Positions 47,620 through 57,902 are shown, numbered from the stretch's first letter. The stretch is DNA of 64,000 nt from Duganella sp. (GCA_026225475.1 JAMFSU010000009.1:1-64000); one strand, 5' to 3'. Notes: a model not told the origin generated them from the sequence alone. Numbers and translations are program-made.

Positions 47620-48691
47620 AGCGATTAATCACAGAAGAAATATGTTCAAGAGCGACCACTGCGCCGACGCCGCCAACGGCGACTGCTTCCTTGGGCATGC
47701 CATACACCACACAGCTATGTTCATCCTGGGCAAAGGTGGCCGCACCGCACTCGCGCATTTCCTTCATGCCACACGCACCATCGTCACCCATGCCGGTCAT
47801 GATGATGCCAATGGCATTTTTCCCGGCCGCCTTGGCCACCGAACGGAACAGGACATCAATCGATGGCCGGTGGCGATTCACCAATGGCCCCGATTGCACT
47901 TCTACATAGTACTGTACACCATCGCGCATCACTAGCAGATGCGATCCGCCCGGCGCCACCAATGCGCGGCCGGGCAACACCAGGTCATGATGTTCTGCTT
48001 CCTTGACCACGATCGGCGAGATTGTATTGAGCCGTTTGGCAAAACTGAGCGTAAATTTCTCCGGCATATGTTGCACAATCACCAAACCCGGGCAGCGCGA
48101 GGAAATATCGCCTAACACCAATTCCAGCGCTTGCGGGCCGCCAGTGGAGGCACCGATGGCAATGATCCACTCGGTCAACGGCACCGATGCATCATGCAGG
48201 CTCGGCGGCGCCAGCATGGCATCGGCATTGAAGCGCTCATCGCCGGTTGCCGCTACCCGCGTCGCTGGCTCCAGCGTGCGCGGCTGCGGCATCGTATGGC
48301 GAGCAGCCTGACGTATCGCGGCAATCAATGCCTCCGCGCTATCGTGCAGAAAATCTCGGAGCCCCAATGCCGGCTTGGCGATGACCACCACGGCACCGGC
48401 TGCCAGCGCGGCTGCGGTGATATGTACATTGTCAGCGGCCTGCGCCGAGCAAATCACCACCGGGGTCGGTCGGATTGCCATGATCTGGCGCAAAAAGCTG
48501 ATGCCATCCATGCGCGGCATTTCAATATCGAGCACCACCACATCGGGCCAGTTGGCGCGCATCCTGGTCATCGCAAAAATCGGATCGGGTACGGCGCCGA
48601 TGACGCTGATGTCGGCGCAAGGCGCCAGCACATCCTGTAATACCTGGCGCACCACCGAGGAGTCATCGACGATCAGCACTTTGATGCTCAT
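47609..48691 (-). CDS. cheB: Protein-glutamate methylesterase CheB
   Basis: A 360-residue CheB. The receiver domain carries phospho-Asp D55 (VVVLDIEMPRMDG) and K106; the esterase domain has S182 (AIGASTGGPQALELV), H208 (VIVQHMPEKF) and D304 (MTGMGDDGACGMKEM), so the catalytic triad is intact. It removes methyl groups from chemoreceptors, and often deamidates Gln. The 4-base overlap with cheD upstream shows coupling. Confidence 0.96.
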   Translation of the reverse strand: MSIKVLIVDDSSVVRQVLQDVLAPCADISVIGAVPDPIFAMTRMRANWPDVVVLDIEMPRMDGISFLRQIMAIRPTPVVICSAQAADNVHITAAALAAGAVVVIAKPALGLRDFLHDSAEALIAAIRQAARHTMPQPRTLEPATRVAATGDERFNADAMLAPPSLHDASVPLTEWIIAIGASTGGPQALELVLGDISSRCPGLVIVQHMPEKFTLSFAKRLNTISPIVVKEAEHHDLVLPGRALVAPGGSHLLVMRDGVQYYVEVQSGPLVNRHRPSIDVLFRSVAKAAGKNAIGIIMTGMGDDGACGMKEMRECGAATFAQDEHSCVVYGMPKEAVAVGGVGAVVALEHISSVINRYGS

Positions 48692-49206
48692 GGCTGCGCT
48701 CGCGCGGTGAGTTTTTCCAGCTCTTGCCGGCCGGCATGGCCGTGACGTACCCAGACATCCCCGCTGTGCACGTCGAAACGCAAATAGCGATAGCCTTCAC
48801 CGGCCACATCCTTGGCCATGATCTGAATTTGTTGACGGCGTAACATGGTCAGTGCGAAATCGACATTGGCTTGGCCGATTGGCGTGCGCGAACCGGCCAG
48901 GCCAAGGATGCGGCCACCGCCGAAGACCTTGACCACATAGTCCGATACCTGCGTATCGTGCTCGCGTACTTCCTGCAGCAGGCGAAGCAAGGCATCCTCG
49001 CCGTAGCGTCCATCCAGTTCAGCATGCGGCGCCGGTGGCGGCTGTCGGTGCGGCCGCACCGGCAGCACAAAATGGCACAAGCCGCCCAATCGCAGGGTCG
49101 GATGCCACAAGGTGATCGCCACACAAGATCCCAGCAAGGTCTCGACCTGCACTTCGCCCTGGCCAAAATACACCTCACCCAGATTGACGAAAATACGCTG
49201 GCTCAT
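48688..49206 (-). CDS. cheD: Chemoreceptor glutamine deamidase CheD
   Basis: A 172-residue CheD. LLGSCVAITLWHPTLRLGGL provides the catalytic Cys, and CHFVLPVRPH the His; VVKVFGGGRILGLAGSRTPI follows. It deamidates receptor glutamines and in some species interacts with CheC (not seen here). Coupled to both cheR and cheB by 4-base overlaps. The C-terminal region, RYLRFDVHSGDVWVRHGHAG, is normal. Confidence 0.94.
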   Translation of the reverse strand: MSQRIFVNLGEVYFGQGEVQVETLLGSCVAITLWHPTLRLGGLCHFVLPVRPHRQPPPAPHAELDGRYGEDALLRLLQEVREHDTQVSDYVVKVFGGGRILGLAGSRTPIGQANVDFALTMLRRQQIQIMAKDVAGEGYRYLRFDVHSGDVWVRHGHAGRQELEKLTARAQP

Positions 49207-50054
49207 TGCGGCCGCCGATAAATCGATGGTGCCACCATCTGCAATTCCAATGGCATGCCGTGCAAAGATTCCGAATGACCAACCAGCAACCAGCCACCGG
49301 GTTTTACTTTGCGCAAAACCGATTGCATCACCGCTACCTTGGTCGGGAAATCGAAATAGATGATGACATTGCGCAAGAACACCACATCGAACTGCTGATC
49401 CATAGCCAATGGCAATTCCAGCAGATTGCGCTGGGCAAAGGTGACCCGCTCGCGCAACCGCTGCTCCACCAGGAAATGGCCGTCATACTCTTCGACGCCG
49501 CACAGGCAATAGCGCGACAAATAGTCGTCCGGGATATGCTCGCCACGCACCATCGGATACAAGCCCCGACGCGCAAATGACAAGACCCGCTGACTGATAT
49601 CGGAAGCGAACACACGCCATGGTTGTTGGCCGCGACAATCGTCGAGCAACATGGCAATAGAATACGCTTCCTCTCCGGTGGAACTGGCAGCACTCCAGAT
49701 TTGGACTTTTTGCTGCGCCGACAAACTCGGCAATATCTCATCGCGCAAGCAGGCGAAGTGTTTCGGCTCACGGAAAAAATAGGTTTCGTTGGTCGTGATC
49801 AGGTCGATCGCCCGCTGCCGTTCCTGTTGCTGTTGCGGCGCAGAAATCAAGGCATGGTATTCCGCCAGCGTCGACAAGCTGAGCTCGCCCAAGCGTTGCG
49901 ACAGGCGGCTGCACAGCAATGCCTTTTTCGACATTGGCAGATACAAGCCGATATAGCGCTTGAACAGTTGCTGAAACAACAGCATCTCCTGATCGCTGAC
50001 GTCCAGCGCCATGGAATCGATGCTCAGGTTAAACAGTGGTCGTTCGCTCGACAT
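49203..50054 (-). CDS. cheR: Chemoreceptor methyltransferase CheR
   Basis: A 283-residue SAM-dependent methyltransferase. TTNETYFFREPKHFACLRDE, SAASSTGEEAYSIAMLL (SAM site) and FLRNVIIYFDFPTK are conserved CheR motifs. It methylates receptor glutamates. It starts 62 bases after cheW and is coupled to cheD. Confidence 0.95.
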   Translation of the reverse strand: MSSERPLFNLSIDSMALDVSDQEMLLFQQLFKRYIGLYLPMSKKALLCSRLSQRLGELSLSTLAEYHALISAPQQQQERQRAIDLITTNETYFFREPKHFACLRDEILPSLSAQQKVQIWSAASSTGEEAYSIAMLLDDCRGQQPWRVFASDISQRVLSFARRGLYPMVRGEHIPDDYLSRYCLCGVEEYDGHFLVEQRLRERVTFAQRNLLELPLAMDQQFDVVFLRNVIIYFDFPTKVAVMQSVLRKVKPGGWLLVGHSESLHGMPLELQMVAPSIYRRPQ

Positions 50055-50116
50055 GAATGAATCAAGTCCCCGGTAATGGTGTCGTTGCCGCAGGACCGCC
50101 TGCGCGCAGCAAGTGC

Positions 50117-50686
50117 TTATCCTGCGCGCCGATCCGCCAGCACCGCATTGGTATCGTCCTGACTCGCCACGCCAATCAAGGCAGACAATTCATCCACAGA
50201 GAATACTGCATGCACATCAAGCGCCACCACAAAGCGTTCCTTGATGTTGATCATGCCCTCCACAAAGTCGGCCCGCAAGCGGTTGCCGAAGCTGAGCGGC
50301 GCTTCGATCTTGTTCTGCTCCACCGTCAGCACGGCGCGCACTGCGTCCACCATGACGCCCAGCAGCAGAATTTGCTCTTCCTGTTCCAGTTCGAGAATCA
50401 CGATACAGGTGCGCTTTTCCACTGGGGTAACGCCACGACCAAAGCGCACCGACAAATCGATCACTGGTACCACGATGCCACGCAAATTGATCACGCCGCG
50501 CAAAAAGCTGGGCATCAACGGCACTTCTGTCAAGTTGCCGAATTCGATGATCTCGCGAATATCCTCGATCGGCATGGCAAACATTTCCTCGCCCAACAAA
50601 AAGGTCAGGAACTGGCGCGTCGGCACCTCTTCCGGTTCTGGTTGGCGATGCATTCCCGCGGCACCATTGAGCAATAAACTAGGCAT
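50117..50686 (-). CDS. cheW: Chemotaxis coupling protein CheW
   Basis: A 189-residue CheW-domain protein: QFLTFLLGEEMFAMPIEDIR, FLRGVINLRGIVVPVIDLSV and GVMVDAVRAVLTVE are the usual core motifs. It bridges receptor and CheA. The N-terminal ~30 residues (MPSLLLNGAAGMHRQPEPEE) are an extra tail. ATG at 50686 is preferred over the frame start 50701 because GGAGGAG sits 8 bases upstream. It follows the mcp gene by 62 bases. Confidence 0.93.
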   Translation of the reverse strand: MPSLLLNGAAGMHRQPEPEEVPTRQFLTFLLGEEMFAMPIEDIREIIEFGNLTEVPLMPSFLRGVINLRGIVVPVIDLSVRFGRGVTPVEKRTCIVILELEQEEQILLLGVMVDAVRAVLTVEQNKIEAPLSFGNRLRADFVEGMINIKERFVVALDVHAVFSVDELSALIGVASQDDTNAVLADRRAG

Positions 50687-50748
50687 GCAAAACTCCTCCA
50701 ATTTGCCATGCGCGCGACGGTACCCGGCTGCCCCGAGCAGGCGGCTGC

Positions 50749-52545
50749 TCAGAAACGCTTGAACGATGTTTCATCGACGGGATCCTCGCCACTATCGAGC
50801 ATGGAAATGCGGTTGTTGCGTACAAACTTAGTCACGATGGCGGTCGACTCATTGTGCACGTTGCCGCCACGTACGGTTTTGCGCGGCAATGGCCGTTTGT
50901 CTTCTCCCACCTGGAAGAACAGGATCAGCTCCTGCAATTGCATCGCCTGGGTACTCATCTCTTCTGAGGTCGAGGACAATTGCTCGGACGCCGAGGCGGT
51001 CAACTGCGTGGTCTGCGCCATTTGATGCACGGCGGTGTTGATCTGCTCCAATCCGGTCGATTGCTCGCGCGATGCAGCTGAGATTTCCTGCACCAGATCG
51101 GCAGTTTTGCGAATTGACGGCACCATCTGATCCAGCAAGGCACCGGCTTTCTCCGCCAGCATCACACTATTCTCTGCGACCGCAATGATTTCCTGTGCGG
51201 CCGTCTGCGAGCGCTCGGCCAGCTTGCGCACTTCGGCTGCCACCACGGCGAAGCCCTTGCCATGTTCGCCTGCGCGCGCTGCTTCGATGGCCGCATTCAA
51301 CGCCAGCAGATTGGTTTGATAGGCGATGTCATCAATGATGCCGATCTTGCTGGCAATCTGCTTCATCGCCAGGACAGTTTCCCGCACCACCTCACCACCT
51401 TCGGCGGCTGAATTGGCCGATTTGCTGGCAATGCTATCGGTGACTCGGGCATTCTCCGCATTCTGCGCAATCGTGGCGGTGATCTCTTCTACCGAGGCAC
51501 TGGTTGCTTCGACATTCGATGCCTGTTGCGCGGCGTTGCGGCTCAAGGCTTGCGACGATGCCGAAATCTGCTCGGACGCCGATGCCAAGGAACCAGCCGT
51601 GCCATTGACGTCACCGATCACGGCGGTCCACTTGTCGATCATCTGCTGCGTGCTATGCAGCACACTGCCGGTGTCCTTGCGCCACAATGGCACCTTCACC
51701 GTAAGATCGCCTTCGGCAATCTTGCGCAATACCAGCATGGCGTCACGCGGCTCGCCGCCAAGCTGCGAACGAATCACGCGATAGGCAAGGAACAGGCATA
51801 CCAGCAATAACAGCATGGATGCACCCAGCAAGTAAAAAATCACCAGTTCCAGTTGCGAGTAACGTGCCTGCGCAATGTTGACGCGTTGTTGGGTGCGCTC
51901 GTCCACCATGCGCAGAAAATCGTTGATCGGCACCATCACGCGGCCAACCTTGGCGCGATAGTTTTGATCAAACATCAATTCCTGCGCCATTGCCTGATTG
52001 GGCGCACCGGTCACAGTAAAATTGCCGGCACCATCATCAAACTGACCTTTGACGGCATTGAAAGCAGTAATCTCGACCTTGGTCAGCGCATCGCTATTGC
52101 TCTTGGCTTCCTGCATCTTGGCCAGTTCCGGTGCGGTAAAGCCGGCCCGCTTCATCAAGTCGATCAGCGGCACGCCCGGATCTGACGCGGCATTTACCAA
52201 TTGCTTGGCATTGACCAGATCCCAATTGAAGCGCTCGTAGTTCTTGGGACGCGGTCGCTTGCCATTGAGGATATCGAGCACATAGAAATAGCGCTCTTCA
52301 TCGTTAGGGTCACCGGTAGTCACATAGGCGCGACCAAACTTGGTCAAGTCTTCGGATGTGCGGCGCATTTCGTTGGCCAGCACAAACGAGTAATAACGCG
52401 ACTCATGCGCCTGATCCAGATTCAGGTTGGCATCCTTGAGCTCGCGCGTAACGCTGACGATGGTACCCATCAAGACGGCCAGCACAATAACCAGCCAGAT
52501 GAAAAGCTGTCGAATGCTCATTCGTTGCGTCAATTTGTTCTGCAT
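50749..52545 (-). CDS. Methyl-accepting chemotaxis protein
   Basis: A 598-residue transmembrane receptor. Helices at about 12-32 and 230-252 bracket a ~200-residue periplasmic sensing domain of unrecognised ligand; HAMP follows, then the signalling region with the hairpin tip [20 protein letters not shown] and [15 protein letters not shown]. The C-terminus, DETSFKRF, lacks a clear NWETF-type CheR tether. It is the only full chemoreceptor here and presumably senses through this operon's CheA. Confidence 0.93.
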   Translation of the reverse strand: MQNKLTQRMSIRQLFIWLVIVLAVLMGTIVSVTRELKDANLNLDQAHESRYYSFVLANEMRRTSEDLTKFGRAYVTTGDPNDEERYFYVLDILNGKRPRPKNYERFNWDLVNAKQLVNAASDPGVPLIDLMKRAGFTAPELAKMQEAKSNSDALTKVEITAFNAVKGQFDDGAGNFTVTGAPNQAMAQELMFDQNYRAKVGRVMVPINDFLRMVDERTQQRVNIAQARYSQLELVIFYLLGASMLLLLVCLFLAYRVIRSQLGGEPRDAMLVLRKIAEGDLTVKVPLWRKDTGSVLHSTQQMIDKWTAVIGDVNGTAGSLASASEQISASSQALSRNAAQQASNVEATSASVEEITATIAQNAENARVTDSIASKSANSAAEGGEVVRETVLAMKQIASKIGIIDDIAYQTNLLALNAAIEAARAGEHGKGFAVVAAEVRKLAERSQTAAQEIIAVAENSVMLAEKAGALLDQMVPSIRKTADLVQEISAASREQSTGLEQINTAVHQMAQTTQLTASASEQLSSTSEEMSTQAMQLQELILFFQVGEDKRPLPRKTVRGGNVHNESTAIVTKFVRNNRISMLDSGEDPVDETSFKRF

Positions 52546-52656
52546 GACAACTCCCTTACTTCTCTTTTATACAACTTTGCAATACCAGGGATCAATTCGC
52601 TGGCCTGCACCGCATAGCAACAATCAAAACCTCAACCACGAAATTGCGCATGGGAT

Positions 52657-54801
52657 TCAGCGCGCAGATTCAACCTGCCGCACTGCATCCTGCTCTACCT
52701 TACCGATGTGCGCAATCAAATGCGCCACATCCAGAATCAACGCCACCCGTCCGTCACCAAGAATGGTCGAGCCGCTCAATCCCTTGACCTTGCTGAACAA
52801 CTTGCCGAGCGGCTTGATCACTGCCTGACATTCGCCCAACAATCCATCCACCAGCAAACCTGCCCGCATCTGGCCGTACTGCACCACCACCAAACTCTTG
52901 CGCGATGTCTCCTTGTGCGGTAAGTCAAACAATTCGCGCAAGGGGATGAACGGCAATGGCTCGCCGCGCAAAGTCACCACATGCTGATTGACTTCGTACA
53001 CCGACAAATTGATGCACTCCACCACCAGATCGAGCGGGATCACGAACACCGCACCACCCACCACCACCTGAAAGCCGGCGATGATGGCCAGCGTCAACGG
53101 CAGCCGGATGCGCACCATGGTGCCGGCACCAGGATTGCTAAAGATATCAACGTCACCTTGCAGTGATTCAATATTACGCTTGACCACGTCCATGCCGACG
53201 CCTCGACCGGACAACGCGGTCACACGCTCAGCTGTGGTAAAGCCAGGCTCGAAGATCAACCGGAACAACTCCTGCTCGGACGGCATCGCTTCGGCCGTCA
53301 GCAAGCCCTGCTCGATGGCCTTGCGACGGATCTTTTCCTGGTCCAGGCCACGGCCGTCGTCGAACACTTCAATCACAACGCTGCCCGATTCGTGGGTGGC
53401 GTTGAGCCGCAATACCCCGGTCTCAGGTTTGCCAGCAGCACGGCGCAGGCCGGCGGACTCGATACCATGGTCCATGGCATTGCGCATGATATGCACCAAT
53501 GGATCGGAGATCTTTTCGACCATCGACTTGTCGAGCTCAGTCTCGGCACCGCTGATGATCAACTCAATATCCTTGCCGAGCTCGCGCGACATGTCGCGCA
53601 CCACGCGTGGAAAGCGCTGAAACACTTCACTAATCTGCACCATGCGCAACGTCAACGCGGCATCGCGAATTTGTTCGACCAGACCGGACACCAGTTGCGT
53701 CGCTTCTTCAAAACGTCGATTCTTATTCTGTTTGGCCACCAGGCTGGCACCGGCGCCTGCAATCACCAATTCCCCTACCAGATCGATCAATTGATCGAGT
53801 TTGGACACTTCGATCTTGATGAACTTGCGCTCCTGTATGGTTTTCTCTTCACCGGATCTGGAACGCAACGGCAGAGGAAGCGGTAATGCTGCTGCCTGCG
53901 CTGGCACGACAATCGCTGGCACCAGCAATTGCCACTCGCTTGCCGTCAGCGCCTTTGACTGTTGCAGCAGCGTGCCTAACAGCGCGTGTTCCGGCATCTG
54001 CAGCAGCCATAGACGATACGCATCGAGTGTGGCATGCGGAGGCAAGACGATGATTTTGCTGTCATCACGGACAAAGTCGAAGACACTTTCAATGGCAGCC
54101 TGCTCGACGCTGCTGTCGAAACCTATCTCAAAACCGATATGACAAAGTTCGGCATCCATGTCATCGGCGGCGGGGATGGCGCCATCGATCACATGAATAT
54201 AGGCGGCCCGTCCCATCGTCAGCAAATAACGTAGGAAGGACAAGGGATCAAGCCCGTCACGCAAGACATCTTGGTGAAAGCGCAAAGAAATATGCCAATA
54301 AGGATTGCCGACAGCAATATCGGCCGACGGTGACACCTCTTTGTGCGCCACTGCGGCTGTCGCTGGCGCCTGTGCCACCGTGTCCATGACGCTCGCCGAT
54401 GCGCGCGCGACCTGCACCAGATAGGTATTGAGTTTCGCCTCCAGTTCGGCACGGCGCTCGGGATCGGGATCCTGCTCTTCCTTGAACTGGGCAATGGCTT
54501 CCACCAGATCGTCCATGTAGTCGCCGCAGTTAAGCAGCAACGACATCATGGCGTCATCAAGCGGCAAGACTTCCTTGCGGACCTGGTCGAGCACGTTTTC
54601 CAGCACGTGGGTAAAGCTGACGATGCTGTCAAATGCGAACAGGCCAGCCGAGCCCTTGATCGTATGCGCGGCACGGAAGATGGCATTAATCGCTTCGCGG
54701 CTCGGCCCCTCGCTTTCAATGCGCAACAACGCCGCTTCCATGGCGACGATCAATTCGCGCGCTTCCTGCACCAGGGCTTCGCGAGCGGCATCTTTCTTCA
54801 C
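52657..54801 (-). CDS. cheA: Chemotaxis histidine kinase CheA
   Basis: A 714-residue kinase. Hpt domain with H46 (FRAAHTIKGSAGLFAFDSI); a middle region with a GNPYWHISLRFHQDVLRDGL-type segment; dimerisation (FIKIEVSKLDQLIDLVGELV); ATPase motifs MRNAMDHGIESAG, EVFDDGRGLD and GRGVGMDVVKRNIESLQGDV; CheW-like domain from about 580, with VINQHV-type coupling surface. All residues needed for phosphorylation look present. Overlaps the STAS gene by 4 bases. Confidence 0.95.
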   Translation of the reverse strand: MKKDAAREALVQEARELIVAMEAALLRIESEGPSREAINAIFRAAHTIKGSAGLFAFDSIVSFTHVLENVLDQVRKEVLPLDDAMMSLLLNCGDYMDDLVEAIAQFKEEQDPDPERRAELEAKLNTYLVQVARASASVMDTVAQAPATAAVAHKEVSPSADIAVGNPYWHISLRFHQDVLRDGLDPLSFLRYLLTMGRAAYIHVIDGAIPAADDMDAELCHIGFEIGFDSSVEQAAIESVFDFVRDDSKIIVLPPHATLDAYRLWLLQMPEHALLGTLLQQSKALTASEWQLLVPAIVVPAQAAALPLPLPLRSRSGEEKTIQERKFIKIEVSKLDQLIDLVGELVIAGAGASLVAKQNKNRRFEEATQLVSGLVEQIRDAALTLRMVQISEVFQRFPRVVRDMSRELGKDIELIISGAETELDKSMVEKISDPLVHIMRNAMDHGIESAGLRRAAGKPETGVLRLNATHESGSVVIEVFDDGRGLDQEKIRRKAIEQGLLTAEAMPSEQELFRLIFEPGFTTAERVTALSGRGVGMDVVKRNIESLQGDVDIFSNPGAGTMVRIRLPLTLAIIAGFQVVVGGAVFVIPLDLVVECINLSVYEVNQHVVTLRGEPLPFIPLRELFDLPHKETSRKSLVVVQYGQMRAGLLVDGLLGECQAVIKPLGKLFSKVKGLSGSTILGDGRVALILDVAHLIAHIGKVEQDAVRQVESAR

Positions 54802-55124
54802 GCCGGCACCCGATCGGTTGATGTCGGCAAATTGAAACGATGCTGCAATTGCAGCAAGCTGATCACTTGTTCAACCGCGCTACTGATACTACTGATGACG
54901 ACATGTTTGTGCTGGACCACGGCTTCACGCTGCAACATCAGCAAGAGTTGCAAACCCGCCGTATCGATTTCTTCGATACCGCTCAGGTCCAGTTCGAGCA
55001 GATCGACCGCCTGTTCCAGCACATCCATTAATTGCACTTTGTAATCAGCCGCCTGAAAAATAGTAAAGCTGCCGCTGATCACCAGCCGCACATCATGGTC
55101 GCGCTTGCTTTGTGTCAATGGCAT
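54798..55124 (-). CDS. STAS-domain protein in the chemosensory operon
   Basis: A 108-residue stand-alone STAS domain. LVISGSFTIFQAADYKVQLM and LDLSGIEEIDTAGLQLLLML show the anti-anti-sigma fold, with Thr (DTAG) where SpoIIAA has the phosphorylatable Ser. No sigma or anti-sigma partner is in the window. It is coupled to cheA by a 4-base overlap and sits 9 bases from cheY; in chemosensory operons such STAS genes are of unknown role, perhaps an alternative output. Confidence 0.9.
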   Translation of the reverse strand: MPLTQSKRDHDVRLVISGSFTIFQAADYKVQLMDVLEQAVDLLELDLSGIEEIDTAGLQLLLMLQREAVVQHKHVVISSISSAVEQVISLLQLQHRFNLPTSTDRVPA

Positions 55125-55133
55125 GACGGTTTC

Positions 55134-55505
55134 CTAAGGCAACACCAGCTTGGCTACCGCCTCAAGCAGTACCGGCGGCAAGAACGGCTTGTGCACCCAG
55201 GCGCGCACGCCGATGGCCTTGCCCGCCTGCTTGTGCACATCACCGCTCTCGGTGGTCAGCATGATGACCGGTGTAAATTTGTAATGTGGATTCTGCTTGA
55301 GCTCGCGCACCAGGCTGAGGCCATCCAGGTTCGGCATGTTGAGATCGGAAATGATCAGATTGAACTTGCGGCCATCGAGCTTGTTGAGCGCGTCGCGACC
55401 ATCGATAGCTTCTTCCACCGCATAGCCGGCCCCCTTGAGGGCGAGACTGATGGTCTGGCGCAGACTGAATGAATCGTCGACGATCAAAATTGTTTTTACG
55501 CTCAT
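55134..55505 (-). CDS. cheY: CheY-like single-domain response regulator
   Basis: A 123-residue receiver-only protein, with D10-D11, phospho-Asp D54 (LIISDLNMPNLDG), T84/T85 in IMLTTESG and K106 (VHKPF). It is the expected direct CheA target. It precedes the STAS gene by 9 bases. Because the window holds no flagellar genes, its downstream target, motor or pilus, is not determined. Confidence 0.92.
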   Translation of the reverse strand: MSVKTILIVDDSFSLRQTISLALKGAGYAVEEAIDGRDALNKLDGRKFNLIISDLNMPNLDGLSLVRELKQNPHYKFTPVIMLTTESGDVHKQAGKAIGVRAWVHKPFLPPVLLEAVAKLVLP

Positions 55506-55622
55506 TTCATTGGCTCCTTCGGGCGTGCTCGCCGACCTGGTTCAATGACGTGTTCTCACTTGGTCCAACCGCGGAATCAACAGCAACGTAGCAAAAAATC
55601 ATTGCGGTCATGCAGGCTCCCC

Positions 55623-56645
55623 TCAAAAAAAATCAACTTGCGAATGCATCGTTCTGGCAGCTTGCTGGCCGGTATGGTGCTGCCGTTGCTCAGGCGTGGT
55701 ATAGCTTTGTTCGAGCGCGGCCAACCAGGCCGTCGGCGTCGGCACAGCGCTACGCTGCTCGGTCAACTGCTCCAGTTTGCGCATATCATGCTGCACTTGG
55801 TCGAGTATCTGATTGATGCGGTCTTGAAATTGCAAGTTGACCAGAATGTCGCACACCTCCTGATCCACTGCACGGTTCTCGCCCTCCAACTGCACAACGG
55901 TACTGCTGAGTTGCAGAGCAGACGCCCGGAAATCCGCAATGACGGCATCAATAACCTTGCGCGCGTTATCCATCATGCGGCCAGCATCTGCATCAAACTG
56001 CTCGGCGCACAACGACGCGGCCTGAATTTGCATGCGAATTGCAGCACTCTTACTCAAGATCAACCGCGCGCTGTCGGCGGTGCGCTCCATATCTTGCGCC
56101 AATTGGCCAATTTCGTCGTTTGGTTGGTTCAACGCAGCCATCTTGCTGAGCAGCACATCGCGCGTGGCCAACACTTGTTCCAATACAGTAGCGATACCAC
56201 CAAGTTGTACTGCGGCATCTTGAACTACTTGCCCCAGGTCACTTTTTTTGCTGCCTTGCGCCGCACTCAAATTGCCGCCAATGCGCTGATGGATGCTGGC
56301 AAAGCGTAAAGTCAGCATATCGATGGCTTCCTGCGTCTGCGCGCGTGCTAGCTGCACATTATTGCGCCAGGCCGGAACCACCCCGCAAACCAGCGCGCGC
56401 AAGGTCTTCGGATCCACCTTGCTGCGCATGAAAGTGGCAAGCAGCGCCATCATGACGCCAGCAATGACACCCAACCACCAGCGGCTCGCCAAAACGGCCA
56501 GCAACAGTGTGTTAAGTGCCCAAATCAACAGCGAGGCTGGAGTTGTCGACTTCACCATGTCCCAATCAATAGATGTTCCAGCGCGGTCATCGGCGTTGCA
56601 CCTCAAATGCAAGGCCATCTTCCTATAACGGCAAAAGCCGGCCAT
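55623..56645 (-). CDS. Membrane protein with coiled-coil cytoplasmic part, chemosensory operon head
   Basis: A 340-residue protein I cannot assign. Two adjacent hydrophobic helices (SLLIWALNTLLLAVLASRWW and LGVIAGVMMALLATFM) lie within residues 35-72; the rest is a long, mostly helical coiled-coil-like region with QLSSTVVQLEGENRAVDQEV and LVNLQFQDRINQILDQVQHD. It resembles methyl-accepting proteins only in general character: no periplasmic sensor, no HAMP and no standard signalling tip. The LQFQDRINQ motif occurs in proteins that contact CheA/CheW or CheD-like partners. Start codon is uncertain (56645, 56618 or 56558). Confidence 0.7.
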   Translation of the reverse strand: MAGFCRYRKMALHLRCNADDRAGTSIDWDMVKSTTPASLLIWALNTLLLAVLASRWWLGVIAGVMMALLATFMRSKVDPKTLRALVCGVVPAWRNNVQLARAQTQEAIDMLTLRFASIHQRIGGNLSAAQGSKKSDLGQVVQDAAVQLGGIATVLEQVLATRDVLLSKMAALNQPNDEIGQLAQDMERTADSARLILSKSAAIRMQIQAASLCAEQFDADAGRMMDNARKVIDAVIADFRASALQLSSTVVQLEGENRAVDQEVCDILVNLQFQDRINQILDQVQHDMRKLEQLTEQRSAVPTPTAWLAALEQSYTTPEQRQHHTGQQAARTMHSQVDFF

Positions 56646-57067
56646 TCTTTGATCTGTTTGTTATTTTTTTATTAGCTTAATTTTTGGCATATGTTCGCAG
56701 CCGTCAGCCGCCCGCAACCCGCAACCCGGCAGCAATACGTCCGAATGTCTATTCTGGGCGGACTCCGACCGACTCTTTCTCCGGAATAGAGGCAACATTT
56801 AGATTGATTTATGAGGATGGTTTCTTATGGGAAATGGTTTTACCGAATCATCCTAATTACAACTTCTTTCATGCTGCCATTCTTATGCGCCAGTGCCAGA
56901 AAAATCCAATTTCGGCAAAGATTGTTGACAATCACTGACAGCCGCAAGCCAATCTCCTACAATGCGAACCGCGCCGGGCGCTCTTGGCCGTTGCTTGTCG
57001 ATCGTCAGCGCATGCCCTTGGCCTCACTGCGCGGTAAGCGCGCGTTTCTGAATCGAGGAGATTGAAT
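56646..57067 (+). other. Intergenic region before panB
   Basis: About 420 bases. The right half contains a good promoter (56935-56963). The left half is AT-rich next to the chemosensory operon start, then GC-rich with a CCGCAACCC repeat. In-frame stretches here (for example 56811-57065) have no ribosome site or domain and are not called as genes. Confidence 0.5.
56935..56963 (+). promoter_or_regulatory. Sigma70-type promoter for panB
   Basis: CTGACA (56935-56940), a 17-base spacer and TACAAT (56958-56963) give near-consensus -35 and -10 boxes. Transcription would begin about 56970, giving a leader of roughly 98 bases before the panB ATG. Confidence 0.6.
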
Positions 57068-57895
57068 ATGGCTGCCTATCTGCAAGAGGCCCCAGAAGTA
57101 CGCAAGAAAGCCGTCACGCAGCATACGCTGCAAGCGATGCGCGACAACGGTGAAAAAATCAGCATGCTGACCTGCTATGACGCCAGCTTTGCCGCGCTGA
57201 TGGCGCGCAACGGTGTCGATACCGTCTTGATCGGCGACTCACTGGGCATGGTTTGCCAAGGGCATTCCTCGACGCTGCCGGTGACCCTCGACGAAGTCGC
57301 CTATCACACTGCCAGCGTGGTGCGCGGCAATCACAATATGCTGGTTGTGGCCGATCTACCGTTTGGCACCTATGCCACGCCAACGGCGGCGTTCGACAAT
57401 GCGGCCAGGCTGATCCGGGCCGGCGCCCAGATGGTCAAGCTCGAAGGCGGCGCCTGGCTGGCTGACACGATACGCTTTTTGGTCGAACGCGGCATTCCGG
57501 TATGCGCACATTTGGGCCTGACGCCGCAATCGGTGCATCAGATGGGCGGTTACAAAGTGCAAGGCAAGACTGTCGAAGGGGCGGAATTATTGCTGGCCGA
57601 TGCGCTAGCCGTGCAAAACGCCGGCGCCTCGCTGATGGTGCTCGAAGCCATTCCTGCTGCGCTTGGCGCGTCGGTGACGGCGCAACTGCACATTCCCACC
57701 ATCGGTATCGGTGCCGGTGCTGATTGCTCAGGCCAGGTGTTGGTGATGCACGATATGCTTGGGGTATTCCCAGGCCACAAGGCGCGTTTCGTGAAGAATT
57801 TCATGGAAGGCGCCAGCAGCATCGAAGAAGCAGTGCGCGCCTATGTTGCGGCGGTCAAGAGCCAGCAATTTCCTGCGGTAGAACATTGCTTCTAA
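57068..57895 (+). CDS. panB: 3-methyl-2-oxobutanoate hydroxymethyltransferase
   Basis: A 275-residue PanB for pantothenate synthesis. [40 protein letters not shown] and [20 protein letters not shown] are diagnostic; catalytic Glu in LEGGAW and Asp/His ligands of the metal are present. ATG at 57068 is preferred over a TTG at 57062, with GAGGAG just upstream. No panC is adjacent. A hairpin at 57903-57934 follows. Confidence 0.96.
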   Translation: MAAYLQEAPEVRKKAVTQHTLQAMRDNGEKISMLTCYDASFAALMARNGVDTVLIGDSLGMVCQGHSSTLPVTLDEVAYHTASVVRGNHNMLVVADLPFGTYATPTAAFDNAARLIRAGAQMVKLEGGAWLADTIRFLVERGIPVCAHLGLTPQSVHQMGGYKVQGKTVEGAELLLADALAVQNAGASLMVLEAIPAALGASVTAQLHIPTIGIGAGADCSGQVLVMHDMLGVFPGHKARFVKNFMEGASSIEEAVRAYVAAVKSQQFPAVEHCF

Positions 57896-57902
57896 GTCCA
57901 GC

